Shown one piece after another: positions 1 to 8,249 of a DNA stretch of 64,000 bases. Numbering within the stretch: the first letter of the stretch is position 1; every line of letters begins with the position of its first letter. The DNA lies in the NCBI RefSeq assembly GCF_900166585.1, contig NZ_FVZC01000009.1, forward strand, positions 1,809,444 through 1,873,443, read 5' to 3'. The position numbers and the translations under genes are program-made. The notes under the pieces are model-generated. The model made no database searches, was not told the DNA's origin, and saw only the letters and a program-made list of their open reading frames with translations. Source of the DNA: Mesobacillus jeotgali (GTDB taxonomy: Bacteria > Bacillota > Bacilli > Bacillales > Cytobacillaceae).

Positions 1-536
1 AAAGTATTGAAAACTCTTCTCCTATATACAGGCTCTCTGATTACCGGCTCATGGATAACATTTTGTTCGTTGATGATCAGTGCATTCAATAACCTTCTTT
101 TATTTCCGTCCTCCCAAAACAGCCGCCATTCATTCTCCATAAATGTTGATACATCGAGGTATTTCAGCAAGTGAAACATCGGAGCGCTTTTTTTCGTCGA
201 ATAAGAGTATAAAAGGAGTTGAGAAAAAGCATCACGAAAAATCAGCCAATTTGCTCTTTCATATGTGAGGAATAATCGTTTGCGGATGTCAGGAGCAAGC
301 ATTTTTGTGAACCAGTCACCTTCCAGATCACACATGCTGTAGCCTCCGTTTCTTGATACCATGCTGGCTAGGAAGGACCAGATCATCTCTGGATATTCCA
401 GATAGAAATCTAGATATGCTTGTGTTCGTGATATATTGTCCATGTTCTTTTGATCCGTTTCTTTCCTTATTTGCATAACAATCTCTGCTTCATGGTCAGG
501 CAGCTGATAAATTTGAGGAATTTGGGTTATTGACAC
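1..536 (-). CDS. yppC: YppC-family protein (DUF2515), partial
   Basis: The frame is open from a GTG at 536 to the window edge, so the C-terminal part is missing. The GTG follows a GGAAGAGAAAAGG stretch on the minus strand. The product begins MSITQIPQIYQLPDHEAE and contains a tryptophan-rich stretch (EMIWSFLASMVSRNGGYS) and a later FRDAFSQLLLYS segment, which I recognise as the YppC/DUF2515 family. It is divergent from recU, the position yppC has in B. subtilis. The function of the family is unknown and no catalytic motif is visible. The identification rests on recalled family sequence plus synteny. Confidence 0.8.
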   Translation of the reverse strand, partial: MSITQIPQIYQLPDHEAEIVMQIRKETDQKNMDNISRTQAYLDFYLEYPEMIWSFLASMVSRNGGYSMCDLEGDWFTKMLAPDIRKRLFLTYERANWLIFRDAFSQLLLYSYSTKKSAPMFHLLKYLDVSTFMENEWRLFWEDGNKRRLLNALIINEQNVIHEPVIREPVYRRRVFNT

Positions 537-626
537 ACCTTTTCTCTTCCTTTTCTATAGGTTCTTCTTAGAGTGAATTGAAATGAGGCTTTTTATTCAA
601 CCAAACGAAGCTGAAATTTGGTATGA

Positions 627-632
627 TATAGA
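627..632 (+). promoter_or_regulatory. Candidate extended -10 of recU-ponA
   Basis: TATAGA preceded by TG one base upstream (624-625) gives an extended -10. No good -35 is visible. Transcription would start near 639, which favours the TTG at 654 over the GTG at 645 as the recU start. Confidence 0.35.
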
Positions 633-653
633 GTAGTCTGCGAGGTGGTCAGC

Positions 654-1271
654 TTGATTTTCAATTATCCAAACGGAAAAAAATATATCCCTAACACTAA
701 CAATGAGCCGGCAAAAAGAAGCAAAAATCAAAAGAATGCCGCTTACAGCAATAGAGGGATGACATTAGAGGAGGACCTGAATGAAACAAACTCCTTTTAT
801 CTTGACCGGAACATTGCGGTAATCCATAAGAAGCCTACACCTGTTCAAATCGTCAATGTTGATTATCCGCGAAGGAGTGCTGCTGTCATAAAAGAGGCAT
901 ACTTTAAACAAGCTTCTACAACAGACTATAACGGCGTTTATAAAGGAAAATATATTGATTTTGAAGCAAAGGAGACGAAGTTTTCAACATCTTTCCCATT
1001 AAAAAACTTTCATGAACACCAGATTATCCATATGAAAGCGGTACTTGAGCAAGGAGGAATATGTTTTGTCATCCTCCGTTTCTCGACCGAGGAGGAAATC
1101 TACCTGCTCGAAGCGAACCAATTGCTTACATTTTGGGAGAGAATGATTACCGGCGGAAGGAAGTCGATTACAAAAGAAGAAGTCATCCATTTCGGCCATA
1201 AAATCCCCCTTGGGCTTCATCCGAGGATTGACTATATCAGAGTTATCGATTATCTTTATAAACTTAGTTAG
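654..1271 (+). CDS. recU: Holliday junction resolvase RecU
   Basis: RecU cleaves Holliday junctions during recombination and chromosome segregation. The product has the family core: [15 protein letters not shown] near the N-terminus, [10 protein letters not shown], and the nuclease region TDYNG...YIDFEAKET holding the acidic residues and lysine of the catalytic site. Length is about 205 residues, as in B. subtilis. I chose TTG at 654 because the protein then begins [11 protein letters not shown], matching the MIRYPNGK start of relatives, and GAGGTGG at 642-648 is well spaced. GTG at 645 is the alternative. ponA follows 32 bp downstream, the classical recU-ponA operon. Confidence 0.95.
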   Translation: MIFNYPNGKKYIPNTNNEPAKRSKNQKNAAYSNRGMTLEEDLNETNSFYLDRNIAVIHKKPTPVQIVNVDYPRRSAAVIKEAYFKQASTTDYNGVYKGKYIDFEAKETKFSTSFPLKNFHEHQIIHMKAVLEQGGICFVILRFSTEEEIYLLEANQLLTFWERMITGGRKSITKEEVIHFGHKIPLGLHPRIDYIRVIDYLYKLS

Positions 1272-1303
1272 TTTTTCTATTGCGAGAAAGGAATGAACTA
1301 TAT

Positions 1304-3919
1304 ATGGCACAAAAACCTCAAACTAGAGAGGAGCGACGCAGACAGCAGGCAGTCAAGAACAAGAAAACTAAAGGCAAAAAAGCGAATAAAGGAATGTTCA
1401 AGAAGATTTTCCTGACGCTGATTGCGCTTGGCATCATTGGCATGCTGACTGGTATCGCTACCTTTGCATTCATGATACAGGATACGCCAAAGCTCGACGA
1501 AACCTTACTTAAAGACCCTATATCATCCAAAATCTATGATAAAGATAAAAAGCTCATAACAGAAGTAGGTTCACAGAACAGGGATTACGTCGCCTATGAA
1601 GACATACCCAAACTTGTCGAAAACGCCTTTTTGGCGACTGAAGATGTCAGGTTTTACAAGCATAACGGCATAGACGTTATCCGTCTTGGTGGAGCAGTCA
1701 TTGCCAATGTCACGAATGGCTTTGGTTCAGAGGGTGCTTCTACCATCACCCAACAGGTAGTTAAAAACTACTTCCTTGGCTTTGAAAAGACAATCTCCAG
1801 AAAGGCTCAGGAAGCCTGGCTTGCGTACCAGCTGGAACAAAAATATACAAAACACCAAATCTTCGAAATGTACGTCAATAAGATCTATATGTCAGAAAAC
1901 ATGCACGGTGTGCTGACTGCTTCCAAGACGTATTTCGATAAAGATTTAGATGAACTGGAACTTCATGAAGCTGCTTTGTTAGCAGGTATGCCGCAAAGCC
2001 CAAACAATTACAATCCTTTCACGAATCCTGAAAAAGCTGAACAGCGAAGGAATATCGTTCTATCCCTGATGCACCAGCATGGATTCATTTCAAAGGAAGA
2101 GAAAGAAAATGCCCAAAAGATTCCTGTAGAATCTAGCCTTGTCAAAGAAGAAAACAGGAAAAACAAAGATGAAAAACCATTCGATGCCTTTGTAGACATG
2201 GTTATCGAAGAAGTGACCGAGAAAACCGATTTTGATATTTTCTCCGATGGACTTGATATCTATACAACATTAGATCCAAACGCACAGACCCATGTAGAAA
2301 AAATTCTTACTACTGATGCTGCAGTGCAATACCCTAATGATGAAATGCAGGCAGGCATCACTTTGCTGGATACAAAAACCGGTGAAATACGTGCGATTGG
2401 CGGCGGACGGAACCAGCAGGTTAAGCGTGGTCTGAATTATGCTATTGATGTCAAACGACAGCCGGGATCAACGATCAAGCCGATTCTCGATTATGGACCG
2501 GCGATTGAGCATTTACGCTGGGGTACCTATCATATGCTAGAAGATAAGCCAATGACATACTCGAACGGCGAACCAATTGGCAACTGGAATGACAAGTATA
2601 ATGGGATTATGACGATGAGAATGGCACTCGCTAAGTCAATCAACATTCCAGCACTTCAGGCTTTCCAGGCGGTTGGTGCAGAAAAAGCAAGGGAATTCGG
2701 TGTCAACCTTGGATTGACCCTAAAAGATCCTATCTATGAATCTGCATCAATCGGTGCACATGAAATTGCGCCAATCGAAATGGCAGGTGCATATGCCGCA
2801 TTCGGAAACAACGGATTCTTTACAGAGCCATACTCAGTCAAAAAAGTCGTTCTTCGCGACAAAACAGAAATTGACCTTACTCCTGAAACTGAAGTAGTCA
2901 TGAAAGATTACACCGCCTTCATGATTTCAGATATGCTAAAAACAGCCATTAAGCAGGGAACAGGTGCGACATACGCAAATATTCCGAACCTTCATGTCGC
3001 AGGTAAAACAGGAACAACCAATTACACTCAAGAGGAAATCAATAACTGGGGAATAAAAAATGGCGGTGTGCCAGATTCCTGGTTTGTCGGCTATACCACA
3101 CGATATACGGCATCAGTGTGGACAGGATACAAAGACAGAAAGACAGCATTATATGGCCAGGAGCAAAAAATATCCCAGACACTTTTTAAGGATCTGATGA
3201 CTTATGTATCGAATGATGTAGATACTCCAGATTTCACAGTTCCAAAGAGTGTCGAAAAAGTAAAGATTGAAAAAGGCACTATGCCAGCCAAGCTCGCCAG
3301 TGATTACACACCAAAGGATCAAATCCTTTATGAGTGGGCAGTAAAAGGAAATATGCCAAAGGAAACTTCCAAGAAATTCGAAAAGCTTGAAGCCCCTTCA
3401 AAGCTTGAAGCCAAATATGATGAATCGAAAAATGAAATCATCCTGACCTGGGATTTCAAGCAAGAAAATAAGGAAAATGTCCAATTTGAGGTTACCGCTT
3501 CATTGGATGAAGGCCCTGAGCAAAAATTAACTACAACTGCTGAAACAGGTGTGAAAATTGCTAACGCAGTTCCAGGCGGTATTTATTCATTCAAAGTTAC
3601 AGCGATCCGTGGTGAGCAACGTTCTGAGCCTGCTGCACTTAAAATTGAAGTGCCAGAGTTATCATTGCCTGATGATGGTGAAGAGGAAGAAGGCAATGGC
3701 GAAGGTGACAATGGAAACGGTAATGGTGAAGGAAACGGTGAAGGAAACGGCGAAGGAAACGGCGAAGGAAACGGCGAGGGTAACACTGGCGGCGGTGAAA
3801 ATGATACCGGTGATACCGGCGATACCGGCGATACCGGCGATACCAGCGGCACTGGAAATACAAGCGGCACTGGAAATAATAACAATAATGGTGGTAACGG
3901 AACCGGAAATGGTAATTAA
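1304..3919 (+). CDS. ponA: Penicillin-binding protein 1A (class A PBP)
   Basis: Bifunctional peptidoglycan glycosyltransferase and DD-transpeptidase anchored in the membrane. A basic cytoplasmic tail is followed by one membrane segment (about residues 30-55). GT51 motifs are visible (EDVRFYKHNGID, GASTITQQ, EMYVNKIYM). The transpeptidase motifs are STIK (GSTIKPILDYGP), SIN (AKSINIPAL) and KTG (AGKTGTT). A fibronectin-III-like segment follows, then a Gly/Glu/Asn/Asp/Thr-rich tail made of short repeats (about 3676-3916). The ATG at 1304 is preferred because AGAAAGGAATG precedes it; an in-frame TTG at 1280 would add eight residues. Same operon as recU. Confidence 0.95.
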   Translation: MAQKPQTREERRRQQAVKNKKTKGKKANKGMFKKIFLTLIALGIIGMLTGIATFAFMIQDTPKLDETLLKDPISSKIYDKDKKLITEVGSQNRDYVAYEDIPKLVENAFLATEDVRFYKHNGIDVIRLGGAVIANVTNGFGSEGASTITQQVVKNYFLGFEKTISRKAQEAWLAYQLEQKYTKHQIFEMYVNKIYMSENMHGVLTASKTYFDKDLDELELHEAALLAGMPQSPNNYNPFTNPEKAEQRRNIVLSLMHQHGFISKEEKENAQKIPVESSLVKEENRKNKDEKPFDAFVDMVIEEVTEKTDFDIFSDGLDIYTTLDPNAQTHVEKILTTDAAVQYPNDEMQAGITLLDTKTGEIRAIGGGRNQQVKRGLNYAIDVKRQPGSTIKPILDYGPAIEHLRWGTYHMLEDKPMTYSNGEPIGNWNDKYNGIMTMRMALAKSINIPALQAFQAVGAEKAREFGVNLGLTLKDPIYESASIGAHEIAPIEMAGAYAAFGNNGFFTEPYSVKKVVLRDKTEIDLTPETEVVMKDYTAFMISDMLKTAIKQGTGATYANIPNLHVAGKTGTTNYTQEEINNWGIKNGGVPDSWFVGYTTRYTASVWTGYKDRKTALYGQEQKISQTLFKDLMTYVSNDVDTPDFTVPKSVEKVKIEKGTMPAKLASDYTPKDQILYEWAVKGNMPKETSKKFEKLEAPSKLEAKYDESKNEIILTWDFKQENKENVQFEVTASLDEGPEQKLTTTAETGVKIANAVPGGIYSFKVTAIRGEQRSEPAALKIEVPELSLPDDGEEEEGNGEGDNGNGNGEGNGEGNGEGNGEGNGEGNTGGGENDTGDTGDTGDTGDTSGTGNTSGTGNNNNNGGNGTGNGN
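3715..3885 (+). repeat. Short in-frame tandem repeats in the ponA 3' end
   Basis: Two adjacent microsatellite-like blocks encode the PBP1A tail. The first repeats a 12-base unit (GGAAACGGCGAA and variants, about five copies) giving Gly-Asn-Gly-Glu. The second repeats a 9-base unit (GATACCGGC, about five copies) giving Gly-Asp-Thr. Both unit lengths are multiples of three, so changes in copy number keep the frame. Confidence 0.9.
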
Positions 3920-3948
3920 TTTCCTCTTCCGGTTGTCGTAAAACTATA

Positions 3949-3984
3949 AAAATAAACGCCCTGATTATTCAGGGCGTTTATTTT
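3949..3984. terminator. Bidirectional terminator ponA / ypoC
   Basis: Stem AAATAAACGCCCTGA / TCAGGGCGTTTATTT with a TTAT loop, A-run on one side and T-run on the other. It lies between the convergent ponA and ypoC genes and overlaps the last codons of ypoC. Confidence 0.9.
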
Positions 3985-4300
3985 TTGCTGTATTAAGGGC
4001 GGTTTGTCTGGCATACTGTTTTTCCTGTTCAGCAAATAGCTCAGCCAGCTGTTTATAGGAATGAAATAGACCAGGCCTCGAGGAAATGAATGCTAACCTT
4101 TCAGCGACATTAACCGGTTTGATTGTACAATCACCTAAGGAGTGGAATTCTTCATTCAGGCCATTGGTTATGAAAAGGAAATCTTTGAATAACGCTATTG
4201 CTTTTTTCATGACCGGTAGCGCACTGGTACTATCTCTGTTCGAAAAATAATGTGCCAGTTCTGAATTGTATCGATTCCATTCACTGAGTATTTTCTCCAT
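3965..4300 (-). CDS. ypoC: YpoC-like hypothetical protein
   Basis: A 111-residue, mostly helical, soluble protein (MEKILSEWNRYNSEL...). It directly follows nth with a 39 bp gap, which is where ypoC lies in B. subtilis (dnaD-nth-ypoC). No motif, signal peptide or membrane segment is visible. The name is assigned mainly from position and length; function is unknown. Its stop codon lies inside the shared terminator with ponA. Confidence 0.65.
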   Translation of the reverse strand: MEKILSEWNRYNSELAHYFSNRDSTSALPVMKKAIALFKDFLFITNGLNEEFHSLGDCTIKPVNVAERLAFISSRPGLFHSYKQLAELFAEQEKQYARQTALNTAKNKRPE

Positions 4301-4339
4301 AGCTATGTCACTCTCTTCAAGAAAAAATAGCAGGGCATC

Positions 4340-4990
4340 TTACTTTTTAGTTTTCATCCTTTTTTGACCCTCTCTGCAAACCTCGAGCAAAGGACATGTC
4401 TCACATTGTGGATTTTGAGCCTTACAATGATATCGTCCGAAGAAAATCATCCTGTGATGAGTAATTGACCATTCTTCCTCAGGTACCTTTTTCATCAACG
4501 TCTTCTCCACCTCGAGGACCGAGTCCTTCCAACGGCAAATAGCCAGCCGTTTGCTGACACGCTCAACATGTGTATCAACTGCAATGGCAGGTATTCCGAA
4601 TGCGACGGAAACCACTACATTAGCTGTTTTTCTCCCTACACCAGGAAGTTTTGTCAATTCATCTCTGTCAGCAGGGACCTCACCGCCATACTCATCGATT
4701 AGCATTCGGCAAAGCTTCTGTATATTCTTAGCTTTATTTCGAAAAAGACCGATTGAGCGGATGTCCTGCTGCAGCTCCTCTATTGGGACAGCTAAAAAAT
4801 CCTCTGGAGTTTTATATTTTTGAAATAAATTCCTGGTTACTTTATTGACAAGTGCATCTGTACATTGGGCCGACAATGCAACTGCAATAACCAGTTCAAA
4901 GGGATTTGAATGGATCAGCTCACAGTGTGCATTTGGAAACATCCTGCCCATTTCATCAAGACAAAACCTGATTTGCTGTCTGTTTAACAT
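4340..4990 (-). CDS. nth: Endonuclease III (DNA glycosylase/AP lyase)
   Basis: Removes oxidised pyrimidines and cuts at abasic sites in base-excision repair. The helix-hairpin-helix is visible as LPGVGRKTANVV, followed by the catalytic aspartate segment AVDTHVERVSKRL. The C-terminal [4Fe-4S] cysteines have the spacing C-X6-C-X2-C-X5-C (CKAQNPQCETCPLLEVC). At 216 residues it has the usual length. It sits between dnaD and ypoC on the same strand. Confidence 0.97.
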   Translation of the reverse strand: MLNRQQIRFCLDEMGRMFPNAHCELIHSNPFELVIAVALSAQCTDALVNKVTRNLFQKYKTPEDFLAVPIEELQQDIRSIGLFRNKAKNIQKLCRMLIDEYGGEVPADRDELTKLPGVGRKTANVVVSVAFGIPAIAVDTHVERVSKRLAICRWKDSVLEVEKTLMKKVPEEEWSITHHRMIFFGRYHCKAQNPQCETCPLLEVCREGQKRMKTKK

Positions 4991-5106
4991 ACTTGCTCAC
5001 CCCATTCCTGTTCGCGACCAATAATGGTATTTTCATATCATGCTTTATATTTCGGCTAAGTATAAGTAAATAAAAAAGAGAGAATGAATGAATTCTCTCG
5101 TAACAA

Positions 5107-5814
5107 TTACTGTTCAAGCCAGTTATAAAAAGGTACTGGGTTTGCGGAAACTTTTGGCTCTTCCTTCCCTGCCTTTGAGGTACTCTGATGCTGCCTGAAT
5201 TTCCTTCCGTAGCTTTTAGCCTGTTCGATTGTCTTGATTCCATTCTTTTTCCACTCAAAAAGAATCCGGTCTATGTACCGAAAATTCAATTTTCCAGATA
5301 TAACTGCTTCTCTCAGTGCGGCTTTAATGATGATCGGATCATGGTGGTCATCATCCATCCACATGGCTAGAGACTCACATTCAAAAGGTGATAATGGCCG
5401 TCCAAATTCTCTTTCGAATGCTGTGTATAAATCTGTTTCTTCCTTCTGCTCCATAAGCTCTTTCTCGTGCTTACGTTTTAGCATGAACTGGTCAAACAGC
5501 TTTTCCCATAACGGTTCGAGTGAGTATTTTTCATATCTGATACCATCAGTTGAGTTGCCGTCATTAATCGATATAAAGCCTCTCTGAATCAGTGCTCGGA
5601 GTAAATCAGTACACTCGAAAGCGGAAATCGTCATGCGGGCTGCAAGTTCCATGGGAGTAGGGAATTCATTTCCCTTTTCAGAAAAATAAAAAACATGGAG
5701 CAATAATGCCAATTCTTGTTCGTTTAATCTCATTTCTTTGTACTGCGTAAGCAATGCTGCAGGGATCGTAACATTCCCTTCTTTCAGCCATTCTAACATA
5801 TCTGCTTTTTTCAT
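5107..5814 (-). CDS. dnaD: DNA replication protein DnaD
   Basis: Primosomal protein that acts with DnaB and DnaI in DnaA- and PriA-dependent loading of the replicative helicase. It shows an N-terminal winged-helix part (LTQYKEMRLNEQELALLLH) and a C-terminal DnaD domain (FEREFGRPLSPFECE, FRYIDRILFEWKKNG), ending in the typical PFYNWLEQ. I chose ATG at 5814 because it follows AGAGGTG and gives the family start MKKADMLEWL. The frame continues upstream to 5850, but that region lies across the putative promoter. Confidence 0.95.
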   Translation of the reverse strand: MKKADMLEWLKEGNVTIPAALLTQYKEMRLNEQELALLLHVFYFSEKGNEFPTPMELAARMTISAFECTDLLRALIQRGFISINDGNSTDGIRYEKYSLEPLWEKLFDQFMLKRKHEKELMEQKEETDLYTAFEREFGRPLSPFECESLAMWMDDDHHDPIIIKAALREAVISGKLNFRYIDRILFEWKKNGIKTIEQAKSYGRKFRQHQSTSKAGKEEPKVSANPVPFYNWLEQ

Positions 5815-5834
5815 TCCCGGACACCTCTTTTCAT

Positions 5835-5863
5835 AGTATAGCATGAACAAGCCCGGCTGGTAA
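5835..5863 (-). promoter_or_regulatory. Candidate sigma-A promoter for dnaD-nth-ypoC
   Basis: On the minus strand TTACCA (5863-5858), a 17-base spacer and TATACT (5840-5835) with an upstream TG (extended -10). Transcription would start near 5828, leaving a very short leader with the dnaD ribosome binding site. Confidence 0.55.
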
Positions 5864-6029
5864 TAAAATAGGAAAAGATTAAAAAGGGAAATTAGTCGAA
5901 AAATATCGAAAATTTGCTTCTTATTTAACCATCAGAACTGTTGAACAAAACTGTTGATTTTCGTTCCAAATACTTCACTCTCTGCGGGATCTGAAGAATA
6001 AGAATAAGCCCTAAAGCTGCTTTTTAAAA

Positions 6030-6064
6030 ACAGACGGAGAACCGGTTCACAGTTCTCCGTCTGT
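6030..6064 (-). terminator. Terminator after aspB
   Basis: Perfect 13-bp stem ACAGACGGAGAAC / GTTCTCCGTCTGT, followed on the minus strand by a T-rich tract. It separates aspB from dnaD, where asnS is found in B. subtilis. Confidence 0.85.
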
Positions 6065-6067
6065 TAT

Positions 6068-7255
6068 TTATGCACGACTGTTAACAAAGTCATGAATTCT
6101 GCTGATTGCTTCCTCTAGTTGGCCAAGAGATGTTGCATAGGAAAGACGCATATAGTCCGGTGCTCCAAAGCCAGATCCCGGAACAACGGCAACATTCGCT
6201 TCAGTCAGCAGTATTTCCGCAAACTCATCGACATCTTTGCAGCCTGCCAAAACAGCAGCTTCTTTCGCATTCGGGAAAAGGTAAAATGCTCCCTGTGGTT
6301 TAATGCAGCTGATTCCTGGAATGGCGTTCAATTTACCATGAATGATTTCAAGCCTTTCTTCAAAAGCAGAACGCATCATTTCCACCGCATCCTGTGACCC
6401 AGCGTAAGCTGCAATCGTTGCATATTGTGAAGGCGTGGTCGGATTTGAGGTGCTATGGCTTGCAAGGTCTGTCATTGCCTTAATGATTTTGCTGTCCCCA
6501 GCTGCATAGCCAATTCTCCAGCCAGTCATTGAGTGAGACTTGGATACACCATTAATAATGATTGTCTGCTTTTTGAGCTCGTCGGAAAGCTGTGCAATAG
6601 AAATATGCTGTGCATCTCCGTATATTAATTTTTCATAGATCTCATCTGAAATGATCAGGATGCCTTTTTCAAGACAAACATTACCCAACGACTGCAGTTC
6701 TTCTTTTGAATATACCATTCCCGTAGGGTTGCTTGGGGAATTGATGATCACGGCCTTTGTTTTTTCAGTGATTTTCTCCATCAGCTGGTCCGGTGTTATC
6801 TTGAAATTGTTTTGTTCCAGCCCCTCAAGATAAACAGGGGTACCACCCGCAAGCTTGACTTGCTCTGGATAGCTGACCCAATAAGGTATTGGAATGATGA
6901 CCTCATCACCCTCATTAAGCAGAACCTGAAAAAGAGTATATAAGCCATGCTTTGCCCCACTGGTTACTATAATTTCGTTCGGTTGATAATCAAGTCCCTG
7001 ATCAGTCTTAAGCTTCGCTGCAATTTCCTTTTTCAATTCAGGAAGCCCTCCTGAAGGAGTATACTTTGTGAAACCCTTATTCATGGATTTTACAGCAGCA
7101 TCGATAATATGCTGCGGTGTATTGAAGTCAGGTTCCCCTGCTCCAAGTCCGATTACATCTTTTCCCTGTGACTTTAATTCTTTTGCTTTGGCAGTAATGG
7201 CCAATGTTGATGAAGGAGTGAGTGCTCCCACTCTGCCTGCTAACTGAATCTCCAT
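6068..7255 (-). CDS. aspB: Aspartate aminotransferase (class I, AspB type)
   Basis: PLP enzyme interconverting aspartate/2-oxoglutarate and oxaloacetate/glutamate. Visible are GLGAGEPDFNTP near the N-terminus, the PSNPTG motif in the middle, and the PLP lysine in GVSKSHSMTGWRIGYA. At 395 residues it has normal length for the Ib family. The start has a good site (GGAGGATAAGGG before the ATG). It is the last gene of the ypmA-ypmB-aspB run and ends at a strong terminator. Aspartate from this reaction is the substrate of PanD, encoded upstream. Confidence 0.95.
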   Translation of the reverse strand: MEIQLAGRVGALTPSSTLAITAKAKELKSQGKDVIGLGAGEPDFNTPQHIIDAAVKSMNKGFTKYTPSGGLPELKKEIAAKLKTDQGLDYQPNEIIVTSGAKHGLYTLFQVLLNEGDEVIIPIPYWVSYPEQVKLAGGTPVYLEGLEQNNFKITPDQLMEKITEKTKAVIINSPSNPTGMVYSKEELQSLGNVCLEKGILIISDEIYEKLIYGDAQHISIAQLSDELKKQTIIINGVSKSHSMTGWRIGYAAGDSKIIKAMTDLASHSTSNPTTPSQYATIAAYAGSQDAVEMMRSAFEERLEIIHGKLNAIPGISCIKPQGAFYLFPNAKEAAVLAGCKDVDEFAEILLTEANVAVVPGSGFGAPDYMRLSYATSLGQLEEAISRIHDFVNSRA

Positions 7256-7341
7256 CCCTTATCCTCCTATTTTTACTATAAGAATTTTCACTATGCTAAA
7301 CATAAAATCTTTGATGGCCTTGAGTAACCATTGCCGCAGCT

Positions 7342-7827
7342 TTATAAATTGTCAATGGCCCTTAATTTTTCGCCTGTTTCAAAGTCGACATAGTAGTAAT
7401 TGATGTTGTTGCTGCTGTTTCGGTAATAAATTTCCCAGGCTGGCCTGTCCGTCTTTTTGATTCTTGCCATACCAAGTCTAACATCAATGATTTGATCAGG
7501 ATTTTTTTCCTGATATAGTTTATTTAAAGCTTCTTTTTTCGTGATACCATTTTTGGCATTTTTCGTGATTAGTTGACTATTTTTTTCATTGATCCAGACG
7601 TAAACGTCTTCGTTTTTGGCATTTCTCCCTGTCATCACATAATATGTTTCCTCTCCACTGTACAGATTGAAGTCAGTGAAATCTGACAGGCTGGTTTCCT
7701 TCATTGCAATTTCAACAGCCTTTTTTTCAGCGGCATCGACTGGTTCAACCGCATTGAAGTAAACATTCACCAGAATTCCAGTGATGATTGCAACAAAGAG
7801 AACACCGAGTAAAATCCACTTTTTCAC
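7342..7827 (-). CDS. ypmB: YpmB-like membrane-anchored protein (PepSY-type fold)
   Basis: The protein has one N-terminal membrane segment (KKWILLGVLFVAIITGILV) and an extracellular part with two PepSY-like repeats (AEKKAVEIAMKETSL..., then KEALNKLYQEKNP...), ending in a GxGEKLRAIDNL strand. It starts with GTG at 7827 after AAGGGATACAT. Size and position between ypmA and aspB match YpmB of B. subtilis. The function is unknown; PepSY-type proteins often modulate cell-surface proteases, but nothing here shows that directly. Confidence 0.85.
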   Translation of the reverse strand: MKKWILLGVLFVAIITGILVNVYFNAVEPVDAAEKKAVEIAMKETSLSDFTDFNLYSGEETYYVMTGRNAKNEDVYVWINEKNSQLITKNAKNGITKKEALNKLYQEKNPDQIIDVRLGMARIKKTDRPAWEIYYRNSSNNINYYYVDFETGEKLRAIDNL

Positions 7828-7899
7828 ATGTATCCCTTCTTTATGTAAGCTTATCCTCGTTACGCGACGGCAAAAGTCTCAGAATTTATCTTGTCTCAT

Positions 7900-8070
7900 T
7901 TAGGTTCGGTAAATGGTAAAGACCGCTTTCTCTTTATCCTCCTGATCCAACGCAAGTCCAAACATCAGGTCATCACGCTTCAATGACCTGTTAAGGGCAT
8001 CAACTATTTTATATAAATCCGGACTATTTTGTACCTTTACTGTAGAAATGATTTCGATTTTGCTTTCCAT
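7900..8070 (-). CDS. ypmA: YpmA family protein (DUF4264)
   Basis: A 56-residue soluble protein, MESKIEIISTVKVQNSPDLY... ending in KEKAVFTIYRT, almost the same as B. subtilis YpmA in length and sequence. I chose the ATG at 8070, which follows GGGAGAGAG, rather than the longer frame to 8103. It is the first gene of the ypmA-ypmB-aspB cluster. Function unknown. Confidence 0.9.
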   Translation of the reverse strand: MESKIEIISTVKVQNSPDLYKIVDALNRSLKRDDLMFGLALDQEDKEKAVFTIYRT

Positions 8071-8249
8071 CCTGCAACTCTCTCCCTGCACATTTTTTGT
8101 CATTTATATAACAGCTTCATGCTGGCAACAATACAATTAACACCACTCATTATATCAGGTGATAGTCTTTGCTGTAAGGATATATCAGCACACAAAAAAA
8201 CTTTTCCAGTCCACACATCAAAAACGACTGCGCAATTGATGCGAAGTTT

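Noticed and set aside
3558..3941. 127-codon frame overlapping the ponA repeat tail
   Set aside because: Arises from the repeats in another frame (alternating KETAKET and IPAIPA units).
8104..8249. Extra gene between ypmA and the metallo-beta-lactamase-like gene
   Set aside because: No frame with a start signal; only a short AT-rich spacer.
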